Origin: an uncultured Alphaproteobacteria bacterium
Lineage (GTDB): Bacteria; Pseudomonadota; Alphaproteobacteria; Caulobacterales; Caulobacteraceae
NCBI GenBank assembly: GCA_937920085.1
Contig: CALETE010000080.1
Span: 217,851 to 281,850, forward strand
DNA: 64,000 nucleotides
Direction of reading: 5' to 3'
Shown: one piece after another, positions 41,740 through 51,695 of the stretch
Layout: every line of letters starts with the position of its first letter
How positions within the stretch are numbered: position 1 is the first letter of the stretch
Made by a program: the position numbers and the translations under genes
The notes under the pieces: generated by a model
Told to the model about the DNA's origin: nothing
Seen by the model: only the letters and a program-made list of their open reading frames with translations
Database searches by the model: none

Positions 41740-43848
41740 CTAAACCGTCAGCACCGCCGCGCCGCCAAGCGCCGGGTCGCTGATGCTATCGCGGCCGGTT
41801 TCCAGGCGCCCAGCCAACCGTCGGCGCCAGTCGGGGCGTTCGGGGCTGATGAGGGCGAGGTCATACCAGCCGCCCAGGCGCGACAGGGTCCAGGTCTGAG
41901 ACTTGGTCTCGCCGGGTGCCAGGCTGGCGCGCCAAGGCTTCACAGCTGCACCATAGTTGGGCGAGGAGGTCACCAGGGACAGGGGCTCGCTTGTCGGATT
42001 GCTGGCTGTCAGGGTCAGCTTACCCGCCGCTGAGTCATAGGTCGTGACGAGGGCAAGGCCGGGCTTTGTGTCGCCTTCGAACCGGCGGTGGAAGCCGTTA
42101 GGGCCAAGAACCCAGAGGTCATAACTTGCATCGGTCAGGGCCCAATCGCCGCTCAGAGACTTGCCCGCCGAAACCGTATAGCGCCGGGGAACCGCCGTCA
42201 GATTGCGCTTGTCATAGACCTGAAAGACCGCTGCCGCCTTGCCGGTATTGGTGAAGGTCAGGCGCAGACCCTCTGGGCTCTGCTGCAGGTCGGCGGCCAG
42301 TTCGTAGGGCAGGGCCCGGGAGGGCTTGGTGCCCTGGGCCTGGACCGGCGCGGAGATGGTGGTCGGCGTCGGAGGACGGGTGGTTTTGGCTAGGGCCTTG
42401 GCCTTGGCGGCCGCCTCGACGGTGGAGGGTAGTTTCGGCGTCTGCCCCGCCCGATTGGGGGCTGCAAAGTTGAAGGCCGAGGTCAGGTCGCCGCAGACTT
42501 CCCGGCGCCAGGGGGTGATGTTGGGCTCGGCGACCCCGAACCTAGCCTCAAGGAAGCGGATGACCGAGGTGTGGTCAAAGACCTGGGAATTCACATAGCC
42601 GCCCCGGGACCAGGGGGAGATGACGTACATGGGCACCCGAGGACCCAGGCCATAGGGCCGGCCCATAAGATCGGCCCGCTCTGCCCCCACTTCGGGCCGA
42701 CTGCGGACGCTGTGATGCTCGCCGGTCAGGTCCACAGTGGAACCCCCCAGCAGGGTGCCGTCCGCCGCCATGGAGGGCGGGGACGGCGGCGGCATGTGGT
42801 CGAAGAAGCCGTCATTTTCATCGAACATGACCAAGAGGACGGTCTTGGCCCAGACCTTGGGATCGGCGGTCAGGGCATCGATCACCTGGGCGGTATAGTC
42901 TGCCCCTTGCGCAGGGCTGGAGGGGCCGGGATGCTCAGACGCCGCGGCGGGGGCGATCACGAAGGAGATCTGGGGCAGGTCGCCTGCCAGAACATCGGCC
43001 TTCAATTGATCAAGCTTGTGAGTGGTCATGCCCCGGGCGGCAAGGTCGGGGTTGGAGCCGGGCGCGCCAGCATGGGCGTCGCGGAAGCTTTGGAACCCGG
43101 CCAGGGGATTGTCGGTGAAGTTGTCGGCCATGTCCTGGTAGTTGCGCCAGGTGATCCCCGCCGCAGACAATCGCTCCACATAGGTGGTCCAGCGATAGCT
43201 ATCGGGGGAGCCGCCGTCCTTGGCGAGGCGGTCATGGGTATTGGCCATGACCGGGCCGCCTTTGTCACCCTCGGGATTGGTCCCGCCGGTCCACAGGAAG
43301 ATACGGTTGGGATTGGTGCCGGACTGGATCGAGCAGTGATAGGCGTCACAGACCGTGAAGGCGTCAGCCAGGGCGTACTGGAAGGGAATATCCCCATGGT
43401 CGTAATGGCCCATCGAGTGTTCGGTCTTGAAGGCTGGCCAGCTATCCATACGGCCTTCATTCCAGGCGTCCTGGGCATTGGGCCAAAGATGGGGCGTGCC
43501 CTCAACCCGCATGTGGGCAAAGGTCTGGCGGGTGTTCAGCGCGAAGGGGGCGATGAGGGCCGGGCCCTTAGCCTTTGGACTATTGGCCTGCACCCAGACG
43601 GAAGCCGACTTGCGCTCGCCCACATCAGGGACCGGAATAGGGAAGCGATCGCCAAAGCCTCTCACCCCGGCCATGGCTCCAAAATAGTGATCGAAGCTGC
43701 GGTTCTCCTGCATGAAGACCACCACGTGGGCGACGTCTTTGATCGTGCCTGTGCGCACGTCGGCGTCGATCGCCCTGGCCCGCGCAATGGCAGGAAACAG
43801 GCCTGCACCAGCGAGGCCAGCGGTCAATAAGCTTCGTCTGTCAATCAT
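41740..43848 (-). CDS. Phosphocholine-specific phospholipase C
   Basis: 702 residues. A Tat-like leader with DRRSLLTAGLAG, then the phosphoesterase domain with HVVVFMQENRSFDHYFGAM at its start, the AcpA/PlcC family hallmark, HDRLAKDGG, a GENDGFFDH-like FDENDGFFDHMPPP metal site and YVISPWSRGG; two C-terminal beta domains (about 510-690) are the DUF756 units of PLC-N. It hydrolyses phosphatidylcholine or sphingomyelin outside the cytoplasm. Often phosphate-regulated in other bacteria; no Pho box is seen here. ATG 43848, AGGGGTG upstream. Confidence 0.92.
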   Translation of the reverse strand: MIDRRSLLTAGLAGAGLFPAIARARAIDADVRTGTIKDVAHVVVFMQENRSFDHYFGAMAGVRGFGDRFPIPVPDVGERKSASVWVQANSPKAKGPALIAPFALNTRQTFAHMRVEGTPHLWPNAQDAWNEGRMDSWPAFKTEHSMGHYDHGDIPFQYALADAFTVCDAYHCSIQSGTNPNRIFLWTGGTNPEGDKGGPVMANTHDRLAKDGGSPDSYRWTTYVERLSAAGITWRNYQDMADNFTDNPLAGFQSFRDAHAGAPGSNPDLAARGMTTHKLDQLKADVLAGDLPQISFVIAPAAASEHPGPSSPAQGADYTAQVIDALTADPKVWAKTVLLVMFDENDGFFDHMPPPSPPSMAADGTLLGGSTVDLTGEHHSVRSRPEVGAERADLMGRPYGLGPRVPMYVISPWSRGGYVNSQVFDHTSVIRFLEARFGVAEPNITPWRREVCGDLTSAFNFAAPNRAGQTPKLPSTVEAAAKAKALAKTTRPPTPTTISAPVQAQGTKPSRALPYELAADLQQSPEGLRLTFTNTGKAAAVFQVYDKRNLTAVPRRYTVSAGKSLSGDWALTDASYDLWVLGPNGFHRRFEGDTKPGLALVTTYDSAAGKLTLTASNPTSEPLSLVTSSPNYGAAVKPWRASLAPGETKSQTWTLSRLGGWYDLALISPERPDWRRRLAGRLETGRDSISDPALGGAAVLTV

Positions 43849-43919
43849 GTCATCACCCCTGGACCGAACATGTTATCGGCGCAAGATCGCAGAGTTATGA
43901 CAAGAAAAATCCGAACCCG

Positions 43920-45506
43920 TCAGATCTGACGGGTGCGACCTTCCCAATAGGGGGCACGAACCTTGTTGCGCTGGATCTTACCTGCCTCAGAACGGGGCAG
44001 GTCAGTGACGAAATCGAGACTGCGGGGAACCTTAAAGGAAGGCAGGCTGCGGCGCCCGAAGTCGAGGATTTCCTGGGCCAGGGTGTCCGAGGGCTCATAA
44101 CCGGGCTTTAGCAGGATCACCGCCTTGACCTGTTCGCCCCACTCGTCGTGGGGAATGCCCACCGTGGCACTGTCAGCGACAGCGTCGTGCTTGATCAGTT
44201 CATTGTCTACTTCCTGGGGATAGATATTCACCCCGCCGGAAATGATAGTCTCGGCATTACGGCCGGTGAGGAAGAGGTAGTCGTCCTCATCGAAATAGCC
44301 GACATCGCCCATGGTGAAGAAGCCGTCGACCCGGCTGGCATTGGTCTTGGCCTCGTCCTTGTAATAGGTGAAGCCGCCGCCCGGAGGCAGCTGATGGTAA
44401 ATACCACCTGCCTGGCCATTGGGCAGGTCATTGCCGTTTTCATCGAGAATACGGACCTGCAGCAATTGCGGCCGCTTGCCGACGCTGCCGGGCTTTTTCA
44501 ACCACTCGTGGGAGTCGATGGTAAAGCCAGCGCCGCCCTCTGAGCCTGCATAGTACTCGCTGAGCTTGGGGCCGAACCACTCGATCATGGCGTGCTTGAC
44601 CTCCGGGGGACAGGGTGCGGCACCGTGAACGATATAGGTGACATGATCGACCGAGTGCTTGGCCTTCACCTCTGCAGGCAGGGCCAGCAGTCGTTGGAAC
44701 ATGATCGGGACCAGATGGAAGTGGGTGACCTTCTTTTCCGAGATGGTGCGAAGAACGAGCTCAGAATCCCACTTGTCGATAAAGATCAGGGGCACACCGG
44801 CGCCTAGGGCCGCGCTGATGTCAAAGGCCAGGGGGGCGGCATGATAGGCCGGGCCAGCACACATCTGGACGGAGGTCTGATGGTCATAGCCGCGCAGGGC
44901 GTACATGGCCTGAGGCGTGATAGCAGGGACAGGACGGAAGACCCCCTTGGGACGGCCCGTGGTGCCCGAGGTGTACATCATCTGGTTGCCCAGGACCGGG
45001 TCAGTAATGTCATCGCCATCCATGGAGGCGATTGCGTCATTATAACTTTCAAAACCGTCGATCGGCCCACCGACCGCCAACTTGATCTGTACGTCCGGGC
45101 AGGCCGCAGTTGCCGTACCCACCGTCGCGACGCGGGCCTCGCCGACCACGATCTTGGCCTCGCAGTCCTGGATAATGTAGGCGATTTCGTCCGTGGTCAG
45201 GTGCCAATTGACGGGGGTGAAACGCAGGCCAGACCGGCGGGAGGCCTGCAGGGCCTCGATGAACTCAACCCGGTTGGAGCAGACCACAGCGATAGAGTCG
45301 CCAGCCTTGATTCCGCGGCTGCGGAATAGGCGGACCAGCTTGTTGGCATTGGCATTGACCTTGGCGAAGCTATGGGCGGTTCCATCGGGATCATAGACGG
45401 CGATCTTTTCGCCCTGGACCCTGGCCCAGACCGCGCCGGTCATGCCGACCATGCTCGCGGCTTCCAGCTCTTCAAGCAGACTCTGGCTGGTGTTCAAATC
45501 GCCCAT
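43920..45506 (-). CDS. AMP-binding acyl-CoA synthetase
   Basis: 528 residues from ATG 45506 (GGGAGGA upstream; frame open further). ANL superfamily: P-loop MYTSGTTGRPKG, A5 region YYAGSEGG, hinge and A8 TGRNAETIISGGVNIYPQE, catalytic Lys in RSEAGKIQRNK. Activates a carboxylic acid as acyl-AMP, then acyl-CoA; substrate unknown, likely a fatty, steroid-like or aromatic acid given the other lipid genes. An inverted repeat, TTTGA-TTT-TCAAA, lies 39 bases upstream. Confidence 0.92.
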   Translation of the reverse strand: MGDLNTSQSLLEELEAASMVGMTGAVWARVQGEKIAVYDPDGTAHSFAKVNANANKLVRLFRSRGIKAGDSIAVVCSNRVEFIEALQASRRSGLRFTPVNWHLTTDEIAYIIQDCEAKIVVGEARVATVGTATAACPDVQIKLAVGGPIDGFESYNDAIASMDGDDITDPVLGNQMMYTSGTTGRPKGVFRPVPAITPQAMYALRGYDHQTSVQMCAGPAYHAAPLAFDISAALGAGVPLIFIDKWDSELVLRTISEKKVTHFHLVPIMFQRLLALPAEVKAKHSVDHVTYIVHGAAPCPPEVKHAMIEWFGPKLSEYYAGSEGGAGFTIDSHEWLKKPGSVGKRPQLLQVRILDENGNDLPNGQAGGIYHQLPPGGGFTYYKDEAKTNASRVDGFFTMGDVGYFDEDDYLFLTGRNAETIISGGVNIYPQEVDNELIKHDAVADSATVGIPHDEWGEQVKAVILLKPGYEPSDTLAQEILDFGRRSLPSFKVPRSLDFVTDLPRSEAGKIQRNKVRAPYWEGRTRQI

Positions 45507-45544
45507 TTCAAATTCCTCCCGGCGCTGCCTCATGCTGTGCAGCG

Positions 45545-45557
45545 TTTGATTTTCAAA
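45545..45557. promoter_or_regulatory. Inverted repeat upstream of acyl-CoA synthetase
   Basis: TTTGA-TTT-TCAAA, 39 bases before the start codon. Candidate operator for a TetR-type lipid regulator; short AT-rich arms may be chance. Confidence 0.25.
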
Positions 45558-45695
45558 TCTGAAGAGGAGTCTTCCGGGGGTCAGCGCAGAGCGCAATATG
45601 CTCTACGGCAAGGGCCCTCTCCTCTCCAGAGATCACCATGACAGGGGCGAAGCGGAACGACAACGGGGCAGTTGCGCCCTCATAGGTCTAATATC

Positions 45696-46106
45696 TCAAC
45701 CGAACTGTTTCGCAGACAACCGCCAAGCAAAATATCCCAAGGTGCACCCTGCGGCCGTGACGAAAGTGCCCCAACTGATATCTGCCAAGGTGATGTGGGT
45801 GGCCCAGACCTTGAGGGTGGCCTGATTGGTCAGGTCATAGGTGGAATAGGCGAAAGCCCCGAGCATGGCGCCCTTGCTCGCCGCCATCTTCCAGGACCCG
45901 GCCCGTCCAGCGGGGACCACCGCCATGACCACGAGACCGAGAATATAGACCAAATAAAAAGCTATAGCCGCCGTGAAGTTGAGCTGGTCGGCCATGATCG
46001 GGTTGAGGATGGGGCGATAGAGCCCGCTGGAATGGGTCAGCCAAACCAGGTCGATGGCCGCAAAGCCAAGGCCTGTGCCCAGATAGGTCAGCAGATATTT
46101 CAGCAC
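45696..46106 (-). CDS. DUF2177 family membrane protein
   Basis: 136 residues from GTG 46106, chosen because GGAG lies six bases upstream and the family N-terminus is MLKYLLTYLGTGLGFAAIDL; the frame is open to TTG 46121. Four membrane helices. Conserved IDLVWLT near the start and FAYSTYDLTNQATLK in the third helix define the family. Inner-membrane protein of unknown function. Divergent from the ABC exporter operon. Confidence 0.87.
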   Translation of the reverse strand: MLKYLLTYLGTGLGFAAIDLVWLTHSSGLYRPILNPIMADQLNFTAAIAFYLVYILGLVVMAVVPAGRAGSWKMAASKGAMLGAFAYSTYDLTNQATLKVWATHITLADISWGTFVTAAGCTLGYFAWRLSAKQFG

Positions 46107-46256
46107 GGGGAGCTCCAACAATTTTGAGCACAGTCATACCGAGGTTGCAGACAAACGAAAGGATGCACGCGCAATCGTCATAGGCGTCAACTCTGCGCTA
46201 GCGCCCAGGGCAGGACGGCGCCAAACTTGGCGGCATTCAGTTTGGTGGATTAATTC

Positions 46257-48146
46257 ATGAGTCATTCCCACCCCTCCGGACGGGGTGCGGCGTCATCGGG
46301 GTCCATGGAATTTTCCACGGAGTCCAAGGTTGACGCGAAGGCCATGCCACGGGTCCTGCAGAGGATCATCGGGCGAGCCTTGCGCTATCCGGGTTTGTTG
46401 ACCTTCGCGATTCTTTGCACGGTGGGCTCATCCCTGGCGAGTTTGGCCCTGCCCCGCCTGTTCGGGCGCGCGGTGGATCAGGCCCATCACTTGCTGCTCA
46501 ATGCCGGGGCTGCGCCGGAGGCCGCTCGCAAGGCCCTATGGGTCAGTGCCGGCCTGATTATCGCTGCGACCCTGATCCGTGGCTTGATGACCATGCTGTC
46601 GGGCTATTTCGGTGAATATGTCAGCCAGAAGGTCGGCTATGACCTGCGCCTAGAATTCTTCAAGCAATTGCAGAGACTGCCCTTCGGCTTTCACGATCGC
46701 ATTCACTCTGGCGACCTGATTACCCGCGGCATGCTGGACCTCGAAGGTGCGCGGATGTTCGTGCAGGGAGGGCTGATGATGGTCCTGTCCCTGGTCCTAT
46801 TGCTGGTGTTTGCCGGCTGGCAAATGCTGCGGACAGATTGGGTCATGGGCATGATCGGCTTGGCCTTCGTGCCCATAGCTGCTGGCACCCTGGGTCGCAT
46901 GGGGTTTTTGCTGCGGGTCACCTGGCTGAAGTTCCAGGAGCTGATGGCGGTCCTGACCTTGACCATGGAGGAAAACCTTCAGGGTATTCGCGTGGTCCGC
47001 GCCTTTGCCGGCAAGACCTTTGAGTTGATGAAGTTCGATAGGGCCTCCATCGATGCTCTCAACTATTCTTTCCACCGCATCACCCTGCGCCTGCGGGCCG
47101 TGGCGGTCATGCAGGTCAGCTTCAACGCCTCCATGGCTGGGATCATCTGGTATGGCGGCCACAAGGTGGCGGCCGGGACCATGACCGTCGGGACCTTGAC
47201 CGCCTATCTTGGCTATATGTCCCTTCTGCAGGGACCCGTCCGACAGATCGCCATGATCTTCAATGCGGCAGCCCGCGCCACCTCCTCAGGGGCCAGGGTG
47301 TTCGAAATCCTCGACCTGGTTCCAGAAATCGCCGATGCGCCCAACGCCCAGCCCCTCAAAGCGACCCAAGGTGTCCTGGCTTTCGAACATGTCGATTTCG
47401 CTTACGCCCCAGGGGGCAAGGCCGTTCTGTCCGACATCAGTTTTGAAGTCCGCCCAGGTAAGACCTTGGGCATTGTCGGGCCGCCGGGGTCTGGCAAGTC
47501 GACCCTGGCCAATCTGGTGCCCCGTTTCTATGACGTGACCGGCGGACGGATCACCCTGGACGGTGTCGACATCCGCAATGTGACCCTGGCCTCCCTTCGG
47601 GAATTCGTCGGTCTGGTGCAGCAGGAGGCCTTCCTGTTTGATAGCTCCATCGGCCACAATGTTGCCTATGCCGATCCCTGGGCCGAGGAAGAGCGCATCG
47701 TCGAAGCTGCCAAGGTCGCCCATATTCACGACCACATAGCTGGCCTACCCGAGACCTATGAAACCCGGATCGGCGAGCGGGGCGTGGCCCTCTCTGGCGG
47801 TCAGCGGCAGCGCATGAGTATTGCCAGGGGGGTGGTGCCAGGGCCGGGCGTGATGATCTTTGATGACTCCACGGCGGCCATTGATGCTGTCACCGAGCGG
47901 CGGGTTCGCGACGCCCTGGCCCAGGCCACGGCGACCAAGGCCACTCTGATCATCGCCCACCGCCTGTCATCTCTGATGCACGCTGATGAGATCATCGTCC
48001 TAGACGAAGGCCGCATAATCGAGCGGGGGGATCATGCGACCCTGCTGGCCAATGGCGGCATCTATGCTGACCTCTATGAGCTTCAGTCACGGTCAGACGC
48101 CACAGCTACCCTGGACGATGACACGCCGGTGGGAGATCTCGTATGA
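46257..48146 (+). CDS. ABC exporter half-transporter A (degenerate Walker B)
   Basis: 629 residues. Six-helix membrane domain (about 45-340), then the ATPase: Walker A GPPGSGKST, Q-loop VQQEAF, signature LSGGQRQR (canonical), Walker B MIFDDSTAAID where Asp replaces the catalytic Glu, and H-loop IAHRLS. With the next gene it forms a heterodimeric type IV exporter of the TM287/288, BmrCD and TAP type, whose two ATP sites differ. Substrate unknown (lipid, drug or peptide). Stop overlaps the next start by four bases. ATG 46257, GGTGGA upstream. Confidence 0.92.
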   Translation: MSHSHPSGRGAASSGSMEFSTESKVDAKAMPRVLQRIIGRALRYPGLLTFAILCTVGSSLASLALPRLFGRAVDQAHHLLLNAGAAPEAARKALWVSAGLIIAATLIRGLMTMLSGYFGEYVSQKVGYDLRLEFFKQLQRLPFGFHDRIHSGDLITRGMLDLEGARMFVQGGLMMVLSLVLLLVFAGWQMLRTDWVMGMIGLAFVPIAAGTLGRMGFLLRVTWLKFQELMAVLTLTMEENLQGIRVVRAFAGKTFELMKFDRASIDALNYSFHRITLRLRAVAVMQVSFNASMAGIIWYGGHKVAAGTMTVGTLTAYLGYMSLLQGPVRQIAMIFNAAARATSSGARVFEILDLVPEIADAPNAQPLKATQGVLAFEHVDFAYAPGGKAVLSDISFEVRPGKTLGIVGPPGSGKSTLANLVPRFYDVTGGRITLDGVDIRNVTLASLREFVGLVQQEAFLFDSSIGHNVAYADPWAEEERIVEAAKVAHIHDHIAGLPETYETRIGERGVALSGGQRQRMSIARGVVPGPGVMIFDDSTAAIDAVTERRVRDALAQATATKATLIIAHRLSSLMHADEIIVLDEGRIIERGDHATLLANGGIYADLYELQSRSDATATLDDDTPVGDLV

Positions 48147-49990
48147 CGCAAGCTCAGAAACGCTCCACACCCCGCGCCTCCCTGGGCAGTTCTGAAGGCG
48201 ATGACATCTTTGGGACCTTCGATGTGGCCATCGCCCAGAGGTTCCTGGGCTATCTGAAACCCCATGGGAAAACCCTCCTTGCAGCCCAGGCAGCCGTGCT
48301 GATTTCTGCAGGTTGCGGGATCCTGATCCCCAAGCTGACGGGCGAGGCGGTCAAGCATGCGGTGAGCGGCCAGGTGGGCACCCTCGACCAGATCCTGGTT
48401 GGGTTTGGCCTGACGGCGGGTGCATATGCCCTATTCTTTTTCATCGGCGAGTTTCTATCTTCGCGCCTTGCCCAGCAGGTTATTTTCGACATCCGGCGGG
48501 CCATGTTCTCGCACTTCCAGGATGTCTCCTTGAGCTTCATGGACAAGACCCATGTGGGGCGGATCATGGCGCGGCTTCAGGGGGATGTGAACGCCCTGCA
48601 GGAATTCCTCGACACCATGAATGGTGCCGTGGGCGATATGGTGACCTTACTGGGCATCACCCTGGTTCTGCTGTCCACAGACCTCAAGCTTGGCCTTCTG
48701 ACCCTGACGGTCCTACCGGCTCTTGTAGCTGTACGGGCCGTCTGGCTGCCCTATTCTAAGCGAAGTTTCCGCCACGCACGGGACGCCTCGTCCTCCACCA
48801 ATTCTGCCTTGGCTGAGAACATCAACGGTATCCGTACCGTTCAGGAAACTCGGCGGGAGGCGATGAATTTCGACCTCTATCAGGTCAAGGCTCAGGAAAA
48901 TTTCCGCGCCCAGAATGCGGCCTCCTGGATGACCCAGGTCATGGTCCCCACCGTGGACATTCTCACAGGTCTGGCCATAGCCGTGGTCGTAGTGGTCGGC
49001 GGGCAGGAAGTCCTCGGCGGTCGCATGGATGTGGGGGTCATGGTGACCTTCATTCTCTATGTACAAAGGTTCTTTGAGCCGGTCCGCCTGCTGAGCATGC
49101 AATACACCATCATGCAGAGGGCCATGGCCGCAGGGCATCGGATTTTCGAGGTGATCGACGTACCGGTAACCATTGCCGACAAGCCAGACGCCATCGACCT
49201 AAAGGACGCCCCTGCCACAGTAGAATTTCGCAATGTGACCTTTGGCTATGACCCCGCCCGGCCCATTCTCCACGACATCAACCTGATCGTCCGGCCCAAA
49301 GAGGTTGTCGCCCTGGTGGGGCCCACGGGATCGGGCAAGACCTCGATCATCGCCCTCACCCACCGGTTCTACGAGGTGGACCAGGGCCAAATCCTGGTGG
49401 GCGGCCATGATGTGCGCGACATCAGCCTCGACAGCCTGGGCAGGACCATCGGCATGGTCCTGCAGGAGCCCTTCCTCTTCACCGGCACCATCGAGCAGAA
49501 CATCCGCTACAACACCGACGCCAGTCGCGAGCGGATCATTGAAGCGGCCAAGGCGGTGAGCGCCCATGATTTCATTATGCGTCTGCCAGAAGGTTATGAC
49601 ACGCCGCTCGGCCAGCGCGGCCGCAACATCTCTATGGGCCAGAGGCAATTGATTTCCTTCGCCCGCGCCCTAGTGGCTGATCCTCAGATCCTGATCCTCG
49701 ACGAGGCCACGGCAAATATCGACAGCTTTACAGAAATGGCGATTCAGAAGGCGCTTAAGGTGCTGTTCGCCGGACGCACCTGCATGGTCATCGCCCACCG
49801 ACTGGCCACTATCCGCGACGCAGACCGGATCGTCGTCCTGCAGCAGGGCCGCATTCTGGAACAGGGCAGCCACGATGTCCTGATGAAGACCGGCGGGCTC
49901 TATTCCCACCTTTACACCTCGGCCCATGCCTCCTTTGACGATCAGGTGGTCGCCGTCACTGGCGATGCCGAATTCGCCACCCGAACTTAA
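48143..49990 (+). CDS. ABC exporter half-transporter B (degenerate signature motif)
   Basis: 615 residues. Membrane domain about 35-335, ATPase with Walker A GPTGSGKTS, Q-loop VLQEPF, signature ISMGQRQ instead of LSGGQ, Walker B ILILDEATANID with catalytic Glu intact, H-loop IAHRLA. Because each ATP site uses Walker motifs from one subunit and the signature from the other, the canonical site is Walker-B of this subunit with LSGGQ of subunit A, and the degenerate one combines both altered motifs. Start overlaps the upstream stop (ATGA). A hairpin (50010-50032) follows. Confidence 0.92.
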   Translation: MTQAQKRSTPRASLGSSEGDDIFGTFDVAIAQRFLGYLKPHGKTLLAAQAAVLISAGCGILIPKLTGEAVKHAVSGQVGTLDQILVGFGLTAGAYALFFFIGEFLSSRLAQQVIFDIRRAMFSHFQDVSLSFMDKTHVGRIMARLQGDVNALQEFLDTMNGAVGDMVTLLGITLVLLSTDLKLGLLTLTVLPALVAVRAVWLPYSKRSFRHARDASSSTNSALAENINGIRTVQETRREAMNFDLYQVKAQENFRAQNAASWMTQVMVPTVDILTGLAIAVVVVVGGQEVLGGRMDVGVMVTFILYVQRFFEPVRLLSMQYTIMQRAMAAGHRIFEVIDVPVTIADKPDAIDLKDAPATVEFRNVTFGYDPARPILHDINLIVRPKEVVALVGPTGSGKTSIIALTHRFYEVDQGQILVGGHDVRDISLDSLGRTIGMVLQEPFLFTGTIEQNIRYNTDASRERIIEAAKAVSAHDFIMRLPEGYDTPLGQRGRNISMGQRQLISFARALVADPQILILDEATANIDSFTEMAIQKALKVLFAGRTCMVIAHRLATIRDADRIVVLQQGRILEQGSHDVLMKTGGLYSHLYTSAHASFDDQVVAVTGDAEFATRT

Positions 49991-50009
49991 GGCGCATAGC
50001 CAAGGATCA

Positions 50010-50032
50010 GACCCGGCGGTAACCGCTGGGTC
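50010..50032. terminator. Hairpin between ABC exporter and thioesterase genes
   Basis: GACCCGGCGG and CCGCTGGGTC pair over ten bases with one G-T wobble around a TAA loop, between convergent stops at 49990 and 50041. Likely shared terminator. Confidence 0.55.
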
Positions 50033-50040
50033 GTCTCAGT

Positions 50041-50850
50041 CTATTTGAACCAGCAGAGCTGTTCGGTTGTCGCCAGCAGTTTACCGTCCCGACTCCACAG
50101 GGTGGCGGCCTGATCGAAGAAGCCGCTCTCGAAGCGGCGGGCCGAGGCCTGGGCCAGGATGAAATCGCCACCGATTTCCGCCAGTTCTTCCGGGGTGGCG
50201 TGGAAGTAGAGGGTCATAGACACAGTGGAGACCGGACGGCGCTCGGTGATCCGGTAGAAGATCCGCGGCACGAAGACATCGGCCAAGGCCGCCAACAGTG
50301 GATAGTCTAGGGGACGGGCCTGGGCGTCACGGATCCAAGACAGGGTCTCGGTAGATACGTCCGGCTGGAGAGGCACCTGGGTCGTCACATATCGGCTCTC
50401 AAACATGGCCCCGAAGGACAACCCAGCCCGAGGTGGGGGCTCAGGCAGGCTCTCTGGCGGCGGTGCTTCCGGCGCGGAGATTTCGTGGGTGGCCAAGGTC
50501 TCCCGCCTCTGGCCCAGGGTCACCATGGCCATGGCCGCAGAAGCACCTTCCTGGATAAGTTCGGAGGTCCAGAATTCCATGGACCGGCCCTGCCGCGCGG
50601 CACGGGTGGTCAGGGTCAGAGGGTCTTCGCTCAAGCCCCCCATCAGGTTCACCGTCATGGCGACGGGGGTTCCGGCATGATCGGACTCTGCCAGCACCGC
50701 CTTCAACAGCAGGGCCACCGTCCAGCCGCCCCAGGGGCCGATGGCGTTCCAATAGCGCTTGTCGATCTGGCTGGACCATTGCCGGGACCCGGCAGGAGAC
50801 AGGATCAGGCTTGAGTCAAAATCGCTCAGGGCGGCCTCAGGCGCGCTCAT
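50041..50850 (-). CDS. Acyl-CoA thioesterase family protein (double hot-dog)
   Basis: 269 residues, the size of TesB-like double hot-dog thioesterases. Strand pattern GRSMEFWTSELIQEGASAAM and SMTLYFHATPEELAE match the two hot-dog halves; the AIGPWGGWTVALLLKAVL helix near the N-terminus is typical. Hydrolyses acyl-CoA to free acid; substrate unknown. ATG 50850. A VOC gene lies upstream on the same strand. Confidence 0.82.
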   Translation of the reverse strand: MSAPEAALSDFDSSLILSPAGSRQWSSQIDKRYWNAIGPWGGWTVALLLKAVLAESDHAGTPVAMTVNLMGGLSEDPLTLTTRAARQGRSMEFWTSELIQEGASAAMAMVTLGQRRETLATHEISAPEAPPPESLPEPPPRAGLSFGAMFESRYVTTQVPLQPDVSTETLSWIRDAQARPLDYPLLAALADVFVPRIFYRITERRPVSTVSMTLYFHATPEELAEIGGDFILAQASARRFESGFFDQAATLWSRDGKLLATTEQLCWFK

Positions 50851-50892
50851 AACTACCTCACTGGAAATACGTCAAAGACTGAAAAAATTCGG

Positions 50893-51576
50893 TTAGATCG
50901 CGCCGACTAGGGAGGCGCGCTGGGAAAGTTCGATCCAGTTGCCGTCCGGATCGCGGACCATGGATATCCGTGCGGTTGTACCTAGGGTGGTTGGGGCCAT
51001 GGCCTCCCGACCGCCAGCGGCCAGGACCCTGGCATGGTCCTCGTCCACCTTGAACACTTGAAAGGTAATATAGCGCCAGCCCCGACCGGTCATACCCGCG
51101 TCTGATGGCGCATCGGAGCTCTCGTCCAGTAAGAGCAGGGTTTCACCGGCACGAAAGGCCGCGCCCCTCGGGCAGGGTTCTTCGATCAGACCCAAGGCCT
51201 CGGTGTAAAAACTCCGGTGGGCCGCAAGGCTGCGGACGGCCATGCGGATGCCGATCTGGGTGACGCCCTCGTGGCCGGGCGGAACCAGGGTCACCCGGTT
51301 GCCTTCAGGGTCCTGCAGGGCCCTGGGGGCTGTCAGTCCGTCTCGGGCAATGATCAGCTCCCGGTAGCCACCGGGCGGGGCATCGACAATGGGGGTTTCC
51401 TGATGGTTGATCTTCAGCACCGAACCCAGGGCATCATGACGGTACTGATTATGTCCCCGACGAACCTTCAGCAGGTGGTCAAAGGGAATTCCTGCCTCGC
51501 CCTGCCAGAAGGTCAGCATGGGTTCGATGTCATTAGTGGCAAGGCCGATATCGACCCTTGGCTTGGCGAGTTTCAT
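50893..51576 (-). CDS. VOC-family (glyoxalase fold) protein, two domains
   Basis: 227 residues. Two VOC modules (about 3-110 and 114-222): DIGLATNDIEPMLTFWQGEA starts the first, IRMAVRSLAAHRSFYTEALG the second, and RDPDGNWIELSQ gives the typical final Glu ligand. Members include dioxygenases, isomerases and lactoylglutathione lyases; the reaction is unknown. ATG 51576 with GGAAGGG 8 bases upstream. Divergent from the quinone oxidoreductase gene. Confidence 0.87.
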   Translation of the reverse strand: MKLAKPRVDIGLATNDIEPMLTFWQGEAGIPFDHLLKVRRGHNQYRHDALGSVLKINHQETPIVDAPPGGYRELIIARDGLTAPRALQDPEGNRVTLVPPGHEGVTQIGIRMAVRSLAAHRSFYTEALGLIEEPCPRGAAFRAGETLLLLDESSDAPSDAGMTGRGWRYITFQVFKVDEDHARVLAAGGREAMAPTTLGTTARISMVRDPDGNWIELSQRASLVGAI

Positions 51577-51695
51577 AACTTCGACCCTTCCTGAGCCATC
51601 GGGATGTCAGACGCGCACTTGCCCCCGAACCAAGGCCATGACAAGTCGTGATCCAAACAAATGTTTAAGCCAATATGTGATCCTGGGAGGGCGCA

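Noticed and set aside
42571..43830. Long open frame (419 residues) on the plus strand opposite the phospholipase gene
   Set aside because: Antisense shadow; the phospholipase motifs on the minus strand are clear.
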